From assembly GCA_963969495.1 (NCBI GenBank), contig OZ018321.1:67779035-67843034 (forward strand): DNA of 64,000 nt. The letters are read 5' to 3'. The notes below the pieces were generated by a model. That model did no database searches and was not told where the DNA came from. It saw only the letters and a list, made by a program, of their open reading frames with translations. Origin of the DNA: Ceratothoa steindachneri. Lineage: Eukaryota; Arthropoda; Malacostraca; Isopoda; Cymothoidae. The position numbers and the translations under genes are program-made. Shown here in pieces: positions 22,060 to 32,572 of the stretch (the stretch's first letter is position 1; every line of letters begins with the position of its first letter).

Positions 22060-24600
22060 ATGGAGTGTAACTACCCAGCTTGAATGTATCCCGCATGAGA
22101 TTAAGTTTCACAGGGGGTGTAGGGATAAAAAATCACACAGCATGCAACAGCCTCCGTCCACTCTAACCTGGTCCTGCAGAACAGGCCGCATATTGAAGTT
22201 TTCTTCAGACAGGGAGCTCCTCTTAGCTCTGATGATGTCCTTGCCAAGGGAGAACAAGCGCTCCACCGCGGGTCAGGCTCGTAACCACGGACACTCGCAA
22301 CTCGTCTGTATGAAAAGCCGAAAGGTTGTAAACTGCAAAAGCTCTCCTACGAGAATATATTCAATTTCAGCTCAAATAAGAAATTAGGGACGCGTTTCTC
22401 TCAAGCTCGAAGGCTAACGGGAGCCGAGGTAAGACTAAGTGAGAAAAACCGTTGGAATAAGAACCCTCCTGGGCCCGTCCACAAGCTCCCCCCACCCCTC
22501 CTGTTGCTCTCCCAGTGGGGTGACGAGGGTATAAATAAGAAACACTTAGGAAAAACAAGGTAGAATACGTCAGTCTCCAGGCTACGAAGTCCCCGGATTA
22601 AGACAGGCTACCGAGACTGGACAGGTAGATTACTTAATTCGCCAGACTACGAAGTCCCCTGCAAGAGAGGCAGGGCTACCTAAGGGGCTAAGAAGCAGCT
22701 AATTCTCGAGCTAGTCCTTGGTTATCAAACCGAACGTTAATTTAACTTGGTCAAGTTTAACATACTCTCGTCAGAGGGAAAGGCTGCACCTCAAGCCCGT
22801 TACCTGGTGGCCACACTAAACTCATAAGTTAACTTGGTTGAGGAACCAAGTTCAACTTATTTTCGTCGGAGAAACCCCCCTCTGTTATCCTCGCCCTTGA
22901 GAAAGACTGGAAATAAGAAGTAGCTTATCCTCGAGCTAGTTCCTGGTTACCAAACTGACCTTTAAGATAACTTGTTCAAGTTCAACTTATTCTCGTCAGA
23001 GAAACCCCCTCCTCAATCTTTGCCCTTGAAGAAGACCCTTCCCCCTCCCCGTGAAAATGATTACAGTCCTTGCCCATGAGGAATTACGTAACGAAGGAGA
23101 AAAAGCTCCTCTTCAAGCCCGTTACCCAGTGGTAACACCGAACTCTAAGTTAACTTGGTTTAAGAACTAAGTTCGACTTACTCTCGCCAGAGAGGCCCCG
23201 CATACCTTGATGCCGCTTAAAGTACCGTGATTGTTCTTCCCTTTGAAGCCCCTCCCCCATTAAATACCGTGTGGACCCCCATTTGCTATACTTTCCAAAG
23301 TACCTCATGATCTTGACCACCTCCATCTGGCCAGTTGGCACGCGTCTTGGAAGAAATAACATTCCTGAGGTATTTAAACTCCAGTAGTGTGTATCGAATT
23401 TAGCCAATTTTAGAGGGTCAAATTTTATTGAGGTATTTATTGTGTATTTTAATATTCGGAGTATTTCTGTGGTTCCTGTTTTGTTTTTGTGTATTAACTT
23501 GTTAAATTTAAAATATAGGTTTACTTTGGGAGTTCCTAGGCGTTTCTCTGTACCCTTACGTGTTTGAAGCGGCTCTTTTTTAAAACAACAAAATTAGCAC
23601 TCCTAGAACAAAGCCTCCTTCATCAAAGAATTATATCACGACTACAAAGAATACCACGAAAAAAGTGCTGACAGGTGTGGAGTGATAAAAAGGGGCATTC
23701 TCCTACAGGTGCAATGACCTGATAATTGAAAGAGACAAATATTATTTATTATTTAATTAACTAATTTTAAAATAGAAGCATAAGCTCAAAAGTAAAAAGC
23801 AATAAAGTATCGCGATAACGCGCAACTTATATTTAGTTTATTTACCTTAGCATATTCTGACATGAAGTCACTGTCTTTCTGGACAAACACTGTCAGATAC
23901 CTTTGCTGGTTAGTCCACCTGTGCAGCTGATCATTCTTCTCCTCCAGCACTTTTTTAAGGACTACAAGGCTGTCATAGAGGCTGTTCCACCTTGTTTAGA
24001 AAGGAACAGTGAGCCGCCTGTTTATCACCTCGCACATTCTATTCGCAAACACTGTACTTGTTCCTGAAAAAATAGTTTGGCATTATTTCATTATTTGCAT
24101 TATTGCTGATATATTTTTCTTGTTTTTTTTATTTAAACAATTTAGGGCTTACCCTTTTTGTTCCACAGCGCCTGGGCCTTGCCAATGGCGCTCCTGTATG
24201 CCTTCTTGAAGGCTCAGCGATGGACATCTGTCGCTGCTTCTTGCTAGTTGATCCGCCGTCGTCTGGCTGACCGGACCGGTTCCTACTGCGGCCGCGATTC
24301 CCAAAGTTTACCTTGCAGGCTTCATCCACTTGTTTTGCCTTGTCAGGATTAACCCGTGTCAAAGTGGCTCTTCAGCTTGTCCTTGGTGCCCTTGTTCACC
24401 TTCATCTCAGTGATCTTGAGGAGGCAGAACAAGCACGGAAGATGTAACTGTCACCAACCATCTTGCCAAGGAATCGCAAGGGTGAGTGAGGCTCAGCCTT
24501 AGTGAGCTCAGAGTCAATAGACTCCGCTGAGTCTCTTTGGCCTGATACGGGCGCTGTCTCTTTCAGCGCCCTCACTAATTCACTACTATAAAATAACAAA
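22060..24600 (-). pseudogene. hAT-superfamily transposase, broken into three parts
   Basis: All parts lie on the minus strand in the correct N-to-C order. From an ATG at 24,599 an acidic N-terminus leads to ACLFCLLKITEMKVNKGTKD (24,380-24,437), a BED-like zinc finger start with CxxC and a KDKLKSHF helix. A central block is RWNSLYDSLVVLKKVLEEKN then QRYLTVFVQKD (23,850-24,000), the conserved TRWNS region. The C-terminal dimerisation domain is AVERLFSLGKDIIRAKRSSL then SEENF (22,170-22,270). Stops and frameshifts separate them. A GC-rich repeat block (22,560-23,200) lies between the central and C-terminal parts. The plus-strand frame 22,052-22,387 is a shadow. Element ends were not identified. 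Confidence 0.8.
22560..23200. repeat. GC-rich degenerate tandem repeat block
   Basis: The motif AACTTGGT...AAGTT..AACTTA.TCTCGTCAGAG recurs at about 22,744, 22,835, 22,973 and 23,155. CAGACTACGAAGTCCCC-like words occur twice near 22,578 and 22,645, CTCGAGCTAGT at 22,700 and 22,931, and CAAGCCCGTTACC at 22,793 and 23,117. The spacing is irregular, so this is a composite or decayed minisatellite rather than a clean array. It is clearly GC-richer than the flanks. Confidence 0.7.
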
Positions 24601-25290
24601 GCACTACTACTGAATTAAAATAAAAATAGGATCAGTTTAGAATAGGTGCGTAACTTCTTAAGTGTTCAAAACGGTAATAAACGGATATTATACAATAGCA
24701 CCAAATAGTACATGCATTCATATACACGTGCACACAAAAATTAGGACGGAAGAAGCACGAAAACATAGGGAAAAAATCATCAAAGAAAACCTAAAACCGG
24801 TAGCGCGCAGGAGCAACAACTCTTGACCTCTCGTCCGACAGCTGGTGAAAGACTGAAGCTGAGCGAACGTTTTGAGAAGACGTCAAGACTGGCCGCCCCA
24901 CACTCCGCTCAGTAAACGTTCGGTTCCCAGCTCGAACCTACCTATTTCTGCCCCCAAGGCCCGCGCGGCCCGCCCTTGTGCTAAACTGGAACCAAAAACT
25001 GAAATTATCGATTACACAGTCCTGCGTTTGAAAAAAAAATCTGTTCCTCAGGAATTCTTTGTGGTTTCTTAATGAATCAAACCTCCTGAGCTCAAAAATG
25101 AATGTATTTTTGTTTAATCAGGTCAGATTTTCTCAGTACACCATACACCATTTTCATTGAGATTACCTCATTTTTTCCCAAAAAAGAAAAATGCAAAAAT
25201 CTTTCTCTATCTAATAATGCATTATTATTGTTATATCATAGAAACAGGAATAAACGTCTGTAAACTATAATCCTTTTAATGAAACCAAAA
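24601..25290. other. No gene recognised
   Basis: AT-rich with a GC-richer core at 24,800-24,990. The plus-strand frame 24,872-25,072 has low-complexity basic and Pro/Ala composition and no family signature. It may be the 5' untranslated end of the hAT element, since it lies upstream on that strand, but I found no terminal repeat. Confidence 0.35.
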
Positions 25291-25319
25291 ATTAAAGAAT
25301 GCAACATAGAAAAGAAAAT

Positions 25320-27612
25320 AATTCTAATTTCCAAGAAAAGACGCCCTTGACGATTTTCGTTTGTGCCTCTCATCTGGAGCATGACGCTTCAAACACTAAT
25401 AGTAGTCAGCAAGCATGTTTACTCCCATTTACCCTGGTACCTGGATTCCATTGTTTTTATCTCCTGGTGGAATCTTTCTCCCTGTTCTTCACTGTAATCC
25501 TCGCAGTTGTCGGAAAAATAATCCAGATGAGACTGTAAATAGTGTATCCTTATAGACATTCGAGCCCTCAAATGTTTGAGACTTGTTAGGAGCTGATAAA
25601 CCAGGGCAACCAACATATTCTGGGCTTCTTTTATTGCCTATAAAATTGTTAATTAGAGTTTAAAAGCTTTCCAGGCATCTTTTTCTATGTTCATCATTGA
25701 TGCCTCAAACTGCTGATCTCTCATCAAGTTCCTGATCTGAGGTCCATCAAAAATTCCCGCATGGAGCTTAGCGTCACTGATTTGTGGAAATTTTTGAAGA
25801 AGAAATTTAAAAGCTTGGCCTTCTTTATTATGGGTTTTGGCATAACTTTTCATTATGCCAAGCTTTATATGCAGTGAAGGAAGCATTACTTTGTGAGGAG
25901 GCACTAAAAGTTCAGGTATCACATTGTTTGATCCAATTCTAAATGCTTCTCGTGGAGGCCAAAGCTTCTTCTCATAGTGCATACTATCTGCACGACTGAC
26001 CCATAAACATAGGAAACAGGGATGCTTCGTGTCGTCTGTTTGCATCCCAGGTATACGAGTAAGAGACACTACCTGAAAATAAATTTAGCAGGGTATGTAA
26101 ATTCAAAGTGTAATATTTCTAAAAACAAATTTAAAGTAATATTTATTAAACCAATAAGAATATGAATATGTACTGAAAAGTCCTGTATGCCGATGCATTA
26201 AATCATTGTTTTGGAACTAATTGGATATATGTAAATCTTATTTTGAGTTCATTAAGTTATCTTGTATATCTTCTCCATTAGGATAAGTTCCCCATTAACC
26301 AAAACGGATGCATTAACCTATAGGGACACACTTCAACAAAAAAATATAACTAAAATATGACTCATGATTTCCAGATTTGCATTCTTGTAAAATGTAAGTT
26401 GACCAAAAGGTGTATACAGGTATTAACAATTAAAAATGAAAATGTCACTATCAAAGAGCTTAGAAATGCCAAGTGTAAAATGATCTTACCTTTAAGACAC
26501 TACATATCCTCAAATTGTGGGTAGAGTAATTTTGATTGCATCAAGCATTTTTTTCATATTTTCATAACTTTCAGTAAGTTAGATTGAATGTCCTATAGGA
26601 ACGGAAGCTATCTTGTTACCAATATTCAGTAACACAGCTTTTAAACTTTTACTGGAAAAATTCATGAAAAGCCTCCATTTTAATGGGTTGTAGGGAATTC
26701 CAAGGGCCTTAACAAGTCCTTTAATATTGGTACAGTATACTAAAGAACTGGAATAATGCTGCCAAAAATAGCTTCGAAACTCTTGTTTTCTATTTCTGTA
26801 CCAAAGAAATGTTGTTTCTTTAGCGAGAAGATTACATTCACGAAGTCGAGAGCCAAAAAGTTGTGCCTTTTCCTTTGAAAGCCCCAGATCCATAGCCAGG
26901 TCATTTACTAAACTTGAGTGAACGGTCTTGCGACCATATCATGTGTGGAAACCTGATAAGACTCAGATGTGTCATAATCTTGATCAACTTCCATATTAAT
27001 CTCTTCATGGACCTATATATGTTCAGGATAAGAAAGTAAAGGAATTCCTGGACCATGGGACAAGGGTTTGATGGCAGAAGGAACATCTGGATATGCCACA
27101 CTATGTTTATTCTTCTTATTTATATCTGTGGAAAATATAATTGGACATTACATAAAGGAATTAATTTGGAGTTGCAGATAGTACATAAATGTTTAGTAAA
27201 AAATATGTTCATGCTGAAGTGAACTGTGTTAGTTTTTAATTTTATGCTAATTCTATGCATAATAATGACATTTTCAGGATTTAATATAATACAGAAAGCT
27301 TAAATACTTTATACAATGCTCACCTTTAAGATTTGTCATGCAAAAATAGCAGTCCGTAGTGTGGACCTTGCCCTATCTCCACACCATGGGAACACCAAAA
27401 GAGAGAGACTTCTGTTCGCCCTCACTCCAGCGTCTTAAACTTATGTAGCATCCCTTGAGCAGATATCTGGTGCAAAACTTTTATCTTAATCTCCTAGCCT
27501 TACTCCTAAATATGGACGATACAAAGATTTAATTACAGGAGAGATTGTACATTGCTGCTCGGAAAAAGTCACTTTGCCGCAAACATAGCAAAATCTGTCG
27601 GAGTGATTCTTA
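25320..27612 (-). pseudogene. Broken spliced copy of a multicopy arthropod protein family of unknown function
   Basis: Three exons are readable on the minus strand. Exon A (about 27,612-27,324) has RFCYVCGKVTF and, near its end, GVPMVWR and TDCYFCMTNLK, two CxxC pairs suggesting zinc binding; it has in-frame stops. The 198-nt intron 27,323-27,126 runs GTGAGC to CAG. Exon B (27,125-26,490) holds INKKNKHSVAYPDVPSAIKP, LAMDLGLSKEKAQLFGSRL and PLKWRLFMNFSSKSLKAVLL. The 417-nt intron 26,489-26,073 runs GTAAGA to CAG. Exon C (26,072 to about 25,320) holds HPCFLCLWVSRAD, LHIKLGIMKSYAKTHN, GIFDGPQIRNLMRDQQFEAS, HYLQSHLDYF and EEQGERFHQEIKTMESRYQG. I recognise this order from uncharacterised proteins seen in many copies in arthropods and cnidarians, but know no function. 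Several frameshifts and stops make this copy a pseudogene. Retained introns mean it is not a processed copy. Confidence 0.8.
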
Positions 27613-27640
27613 CATTTTCTGTTCATTTTTAACTCAACCA

Positions 27641-27641
27641 C

Positions 27642-27673
<32 letters not shown>

Positions 27674-27683
27674 TTATTATTAT
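27641..27683. repeat. (ATT)n microsatellite
   Basis: About 14 ATT units with one interruption, just upstream of the broken spliced gene. Confidence 0.95.
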
Positions 27684-28059
27684 AATGCTGCTTGCAAAAA
27701 TGAAAACTTATTAACATAATTACTTAAAATGTACACAAAATTTACTGCGAATACAGTAGTGCAAAAACTATTGAAATTTTAATCTAATATAGGACATGTA
27801 TAAACTATAAAATTATTATCGGCCCCTGTATCGCAAAAACTGGACCTGATAGAGAAAAATAGATGCAAGATTTGGATTTAGGAGGTCAATTTTATTAAGA
27901 AACACTAGAGAAAACCTAAGGAACATTTTAGACGCAGACCAGTGTTATCGCTAGTTTGGAACCAAAGGTATCGCCGATACCGATGAATCTATAACACGGG
28001 GGAAAAATATCGGACAACCGATAACCCGATATCTTTATCTCGATAACGCCTACCTATGA

Positions 28060-28060
<1 letters not shown>

Positions 28061-28141
<81 letters not shown>
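28061..28141. repeat. (TA)n microsatellite
   Basis: About 40 AT units. The left flank (27,955-28,050) is rich in short palindromic words around ATCGAT and GATACC. Confidence 0.95.
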
Positions 28142-28145
<4 letters not shown>

Positions 28146-29110
28146 CAAAGATGAAAATCTAGCACGCTATTGAAAGATGATTCTATATTTATCACGATTC
28201 GAAAATTTCAAGGACCTAACATAAGAAACAGCACTAGAATTAAGAAGTTTTGGGCATAAAATTTCTCATTAGCTAAAAACCTAAAAGAGAAGGGCTCTCT
28301 AAGGTGTTACTCAATGTAATATTAAAAATTCCATGAATTTAAGAAACAATATAGAGATTGGATGCTGTTTGATTTATATTTAAATTAGATTTTAATTTTA
28401 GAATGAAAAGTAGTTCTAATATTTGTTGTTCCTTTGAATGGAATGGGGATGGGAGCCATTACTGAGAATTTTAAAGTTTTCAAACTAATTTCAGACTTAC
28501 AAATTGTTTTGTGATATTGTACATATGGGTGAGTTGTCTGGTTTGTTAAGAACCAGCCTCATGTCCGTCAGCCTTGCCCAATGCTACTAGAGGCGACAAT
28601 AAATTGACCTAATGGTCGACCAAGGTATATACGATGAAACCTATCACTTAAAACTATATTTCTTATTTACCAAGGAGTGGCAATGGAATGGAATTCGGTC
28701 CTTATAGATGAAATAGCACCCAATAATTATGCCCATTTTTGATTAAATAGTTGGGTTTGAGGTAGGGATTTCTTTATTCTATTTGACCTCGATAAAAAGT
28801 CACTAGATTTTCGACCAAAGTAATGAAAATAGATAATTTCCCTACTGTATTTTGTGGGAAATTTCATGATAGAAAGAATTAAGAAACTTTATAGTGTTTC
28901 TCCACTACTGACTCAGGCCCTTTGTTTTTAAAAATGTCTTAAGAAAGGTGAATTCTAAATCAATTAGCATGTAAGAAGAACCTCCTTTGAAGGCTCGGTA
29001 GATAGGGTTTTTACTGAGGTAAACTTAAGGTTTCCTGGCCAGAAACTAAATAAATTGTGCGTAAACCTGTAAATGTAGGTTCCCTATTGCTTGAAGTTTC
29101 ATCCTCTGTT
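28142..29110. other. No gene recognised
   Basis: AT-rich sequence between the TA tract and the next transposon. No protein motif was seen on either strand. Confidence 0.4.
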
Positions 29111-30451
29111 TTAGAATCCCCCAAAACGGGCCTGCACATACTTTTTGTGATATATTCTTCATTCATTCACTAATCACCCTTACCTTGCAAGACATGACAG
29201 AATCAACGCCTGCGAACACCACTAGATCTCAATGGGAGCTCCAGCAAAGAATATACTGTGACAAATATTACTACTAGACAGGCTCGTTCAAAAAAGTGTT
29301 GGACACTTTCATGCATGAGCTCGAATGTGAAAAAGACCCCTCCAAGAGCATAATTCAAGACTGAGTGGACCACTTCGAGACCTATTGGACAGTGGAGAAC
29401 CCAATGCAGCCAGTGACAACCGTCCAGCCATTCAGGAAGCCCCAGGAAGCGTACATTCAGTTGAGCAGAGTCCAAAACGCTCTTTGCGCAAGCGAAGTCA
29501 GTCTCTCAGTTATGACCCATGAGACATACAGGTGAGTGCTAGTAATGGGTGCAAAGCCCTACCCATACAGAATACATAGGAAGCAGATCCTTACAGCCGC
29601 AGGCAAAGAGCAGAGAAAGGCTATGTTTGTCAAGATACTGGAGAAGATTCAGGAAACCCCAACTTTCCTCAACCTCCTTTGGACCTCAGCTGAAGCTCAA
29701 TTTCATCTTGAAGGAAAGGTAAACTCGAAGGCAAATATCTTCTAGGGTACCTCCAGACCGAATGAGGTAGCCATCAAGCCCCTACACTCCCCTAATTGCA
29801 CTGTATGGACTGCAATCTCAGCCAGAGGCATCATCGGACCATCATTATTGTTCGAGGAATCTGGCGGGAGAGTAACAGTCACCAAGGAGCGGTATGTTGA
29901 GGTCCTCAAAACCTTCAAGAGGCAGCTGCAGACCCTGTTGCTGTTGTTTATGGGAAGGTTCTGGTTCTAGTAAGATGAAGCAAGCTCTCACACCTCAACC
30001 TGTCTCGAGCAAAGCTGAAAGAGAACTTCGGTGGCCGTTTGATCAGTCTTAAGACTGATTTTGAGTGGGAATCTCACATTTCAGACCTTAGTTCCCCAGA
30101 TTTTTTTCTCTGTGGCTACCTTAAAGACAGAGTGTACGCCGGGAGACCTAGGACCATCACGTAACTCAAGGAAGCCATCAGGGAGGAGATCAAAGCCATT
30201 AGTCGGTTGGTTTGTAAGGACATCGTGGACAACTTTATGCTGCACCTCAAGAAATGCACAGAGCTAAATGGAGGTAATCTCGAACACGTGTTCTAGAATA
30301 AAGAAGAAAACTCCAAAGACGCTCATGTTTTGATTTGATGTTTTTAAATATAATACACTAGTTATCACCAAAGTTTCATTCAATCCTTGCAGAAAATTCA
30401 GAAATGAGGCCTATCGAAATTTGGGTCCCGTGTTTTGGGGGTAACCCTGTA
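29111..30451 (+). mobile_element. Tc1/mariner-IS630 superfamily element with inverted ends
   Basis: The left end (TA then a CCCCCAAAAC..GGG word, about 29,112-29,130) is the inverse of the right end (CGTGTTTTGGGGGTAACCCTGTA, about 30,429-30,451, read in reverse). The size, about 1.34 kb, fits a full-length element with one transposase gene inside. The left end has small losses relative to the right. Confidence 0.7.
29195..30296 (+). pseudogene. DDE transposase of the 29.1-kb element, disabled
   Basis: The start resembles SRWELQQRIYCDKYYY then GSFKKVLDTFMHE and PSKSIIQD, the usual paired helix-turn-helix N-terminus. The middle is an open frame at 29,536-29,745 (YPYRIHRKQILTAAGKEQRK, LLWTSAEAQFHLEGKVNSKA), then GTSRPNEVAIKPLHSP, CTVWTAISARGIIGP and VTKERYVEVLKTFKRQLQ. 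The C-terminus reads ISLKTDFEWESHISDLSSPD then FFLCGYLKDRVYAGRPRTIT (from 30,048) and ends at TAG 30,294-30,296. In-frame stops occur, for example TAA at 30,162-30,164, and the QQD block reads as two stops then D. The opposite-strand frame 29,203-29,475 and the frame 30,061-30,267 are shadows. The family is very common in arthropod genomes. Confidence 0.85.
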
Positions 30452-31646
30452 TCCAAAAATGGGAGCCTCCCAATATTCTCGACCTCTATTGTGTAATTTA
30501 TCCTTGCCTATTAGAAATTTAAGTATCTAAGGAATTTACTGCTGGTTTTCGTAATTTTATTAAGACAAATGTACTATCCACATATAGTAAGTGAATAGAT
30601 AAGTTTATATTCAATAGCACAATTATATAGCTAAAGTTGCTCATAGCACCATAAGAAGATGTTCGCGAAGGTTCGCCCAGGTGGTAGGCCCAAGCCACCC
30701 ACTTCTTTTTGTACGTACAAGCTTTATTAACAATAAAATTTAGGAGTTTAAGACAGTCCGTTCTAAAAATAATTAAAAATATACCTATTAGATTTTGACA
30801 AGGATTAAAAAAATAGTTAATTCAAGTTTGGATGGTTTCTTTTAAGGGAATATTTGTGAATAAGTTTTGACGTCATATTTCACTATTATGACGTCACTAG
30901 CTTCCAAATGCTTGCACACATCTTCTACAATTTTTTTAATTAGCTATAATGTAGTTATATAGGTAAGTACGGAAAGGCTGGTAAAGTAATTTTGATATTC
31001 CCTACGTAGATGTATTGCATGCGGAAATAATAGGTAGGATGAACTCGTTCTTTATTGGTTTTGGTTTGCATTATAAGATGCCAGAAGCAGTCCCTGATTA
31101 GTGTGAATTGTTATACAATTCGCAAACTATATATTTGCCCGTCTTCAATTTGGAAAGGAATCTATTTATGCGATCTTCTACATAAATCAAGGTTGGAATA
31201 ATGGATTATTTCATTTTTTAAAATTTATTTGTCTGAAAGTGGAAGGAGTCGTAAGAATACTCAATACTATCCCAATTATGCGCTTAGTTGTTTGAAAAAC
31301 AAAACCATATCTGAACCACATTTCATTAAATTCCCAAACCAGCCTGATTAAGTGTATAGTACCTGTTAATTGTTATTCATTTAGTTTTTGTTTGTTATTC
31401 TGCTTCATTAGGATACGAAGATGGGAGAAAATAGAAAAAAGGTAACAATTTTACCTCAACCCTTACGTCTCGTTCCGTATTTTCTTTCCACCCATTCGAA
31501 TCAAAGGATAACAATGGGATGTAAAGTATGAATAATTAATCCTTATAGAGCTTTTATTACAAAAACGCAGGGTAAATAATATATGAGAAATAAAAAACTT
31601 TACAAGTTGTATGATTATAACCTATAATTCAAATTTTTGCGATGTA
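30452..31646. other. No gene recognised
   Basis: AT-rich spacer between two transposons. No open frame over 60 codons and no repeat was recognised. Confidence 0.4.
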
Positions 31647-32572
31647 CGAGGAGCGGTCAATAAGTTTTGCAATTCGGATATGAGGAAAAGTATTTTATTA
31701 TTTTTCAATATAACTACATTCGACTTCAATGCACTTGTACGACTTGTCTCTGAGGCTTAGAATTCCCAACAACCAGAAATTTCTAGGCTGCTGTTCATTC
31801 CACTCCTGGACGGCGAGCTGGACATCTTCATGGTCCCCAAACCGGCGTCCACGCAGGGCAGCCTTGAACTGGCGGAATAAAATGTAGTCGCTAGAGAATC
31901 CTACTGATGTACCCACGTTTCATCGCCTGTCACTATGCGTGACTCGAATCCCGCCGGGTCTTGGTTGTACAGGAGCAGCAGCTCCTCCGAACTTTGACGA
32001 CGTTGAAGTCGATCATAGGGTGTGAGGTTTCTAGGGACCCAACGGGCAGAGACCTTGGTCATAGCCGAATTGACAGGGATGATGTTGATAACACTTCCAT
32101 GTGATATTCCAAGTTTTCGCTCGATTTCTTCGACCTTTACCGGTCGATTTTCGAGGATCATCCTCTCCACACGAGCCACATTGTCCTCGTTGGTCACGTC
32201 TGCCGGTCTTCTGGATGAAGGTCATCTTCAAGAGACTCACGACTATGGCGGAACTCCCTATTCAAGCAAGCAATGGTTGCATAAGAAATGGCGGTTTCCA
32301 TGTACACTGCAACCATGCGTTCATAGATCTCTTTTGCATTTTTGCCTTGCTTGGTTAAAAATTTGATCATTGCGCGGTGCTCAACCTTTTCCAGTGTTGC
32401 AAAAATTGTGACTGACGATCTGCGATCAGCTACTGCTTCTTAAATAGACGAGGCAGGAGCGTGTGGCTGCAGGTCCCGACTTGTCATAACTTGTCCTAAC
32501 ACCCCGACAAACAGCCATCCCCCTTCCTCTGTTTTGCCCTACCGATTCGCAAAACTTATTTACCGCCCCTCG
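31647..32572 (-). mobile_element. Internally deleted mariner element, copy 1
   Basis: Inverted ends of about 31 bp (CGAGGAGCGGTCAATAAG at the left, reverse of TTATTTACCGCCCCTCG at the right) are flanked by TA. The minus-strand transposase starts near 32,438 with ADRRSSVTIF and EKVEHRAMIKFLTKQGKN. After a frameshift it runs MTNEDNVARVERMI, then VEEIERKLGISHGSV to RIVTGDETWVH, the first catalytic block, near 31,905. It then jumps directly to FRQFKAALRGRRFGDHEDVQ and LRDKSYKCIEVECSYIEK. The second Asp block and the linker are deleted, so the 926-bp element cannot encode active enzyme but keeps both ends. It could in principle be mobilised by a relative. Confidence 0.9.

Noticed and set aside
27640..28060. 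Short palindromic ATCG-rich words near 27,955-28,050, considered as a hAT MITE end
   Set aside because: No terminal inverted repeat pair or 8-bp target duplication could be identified around them.
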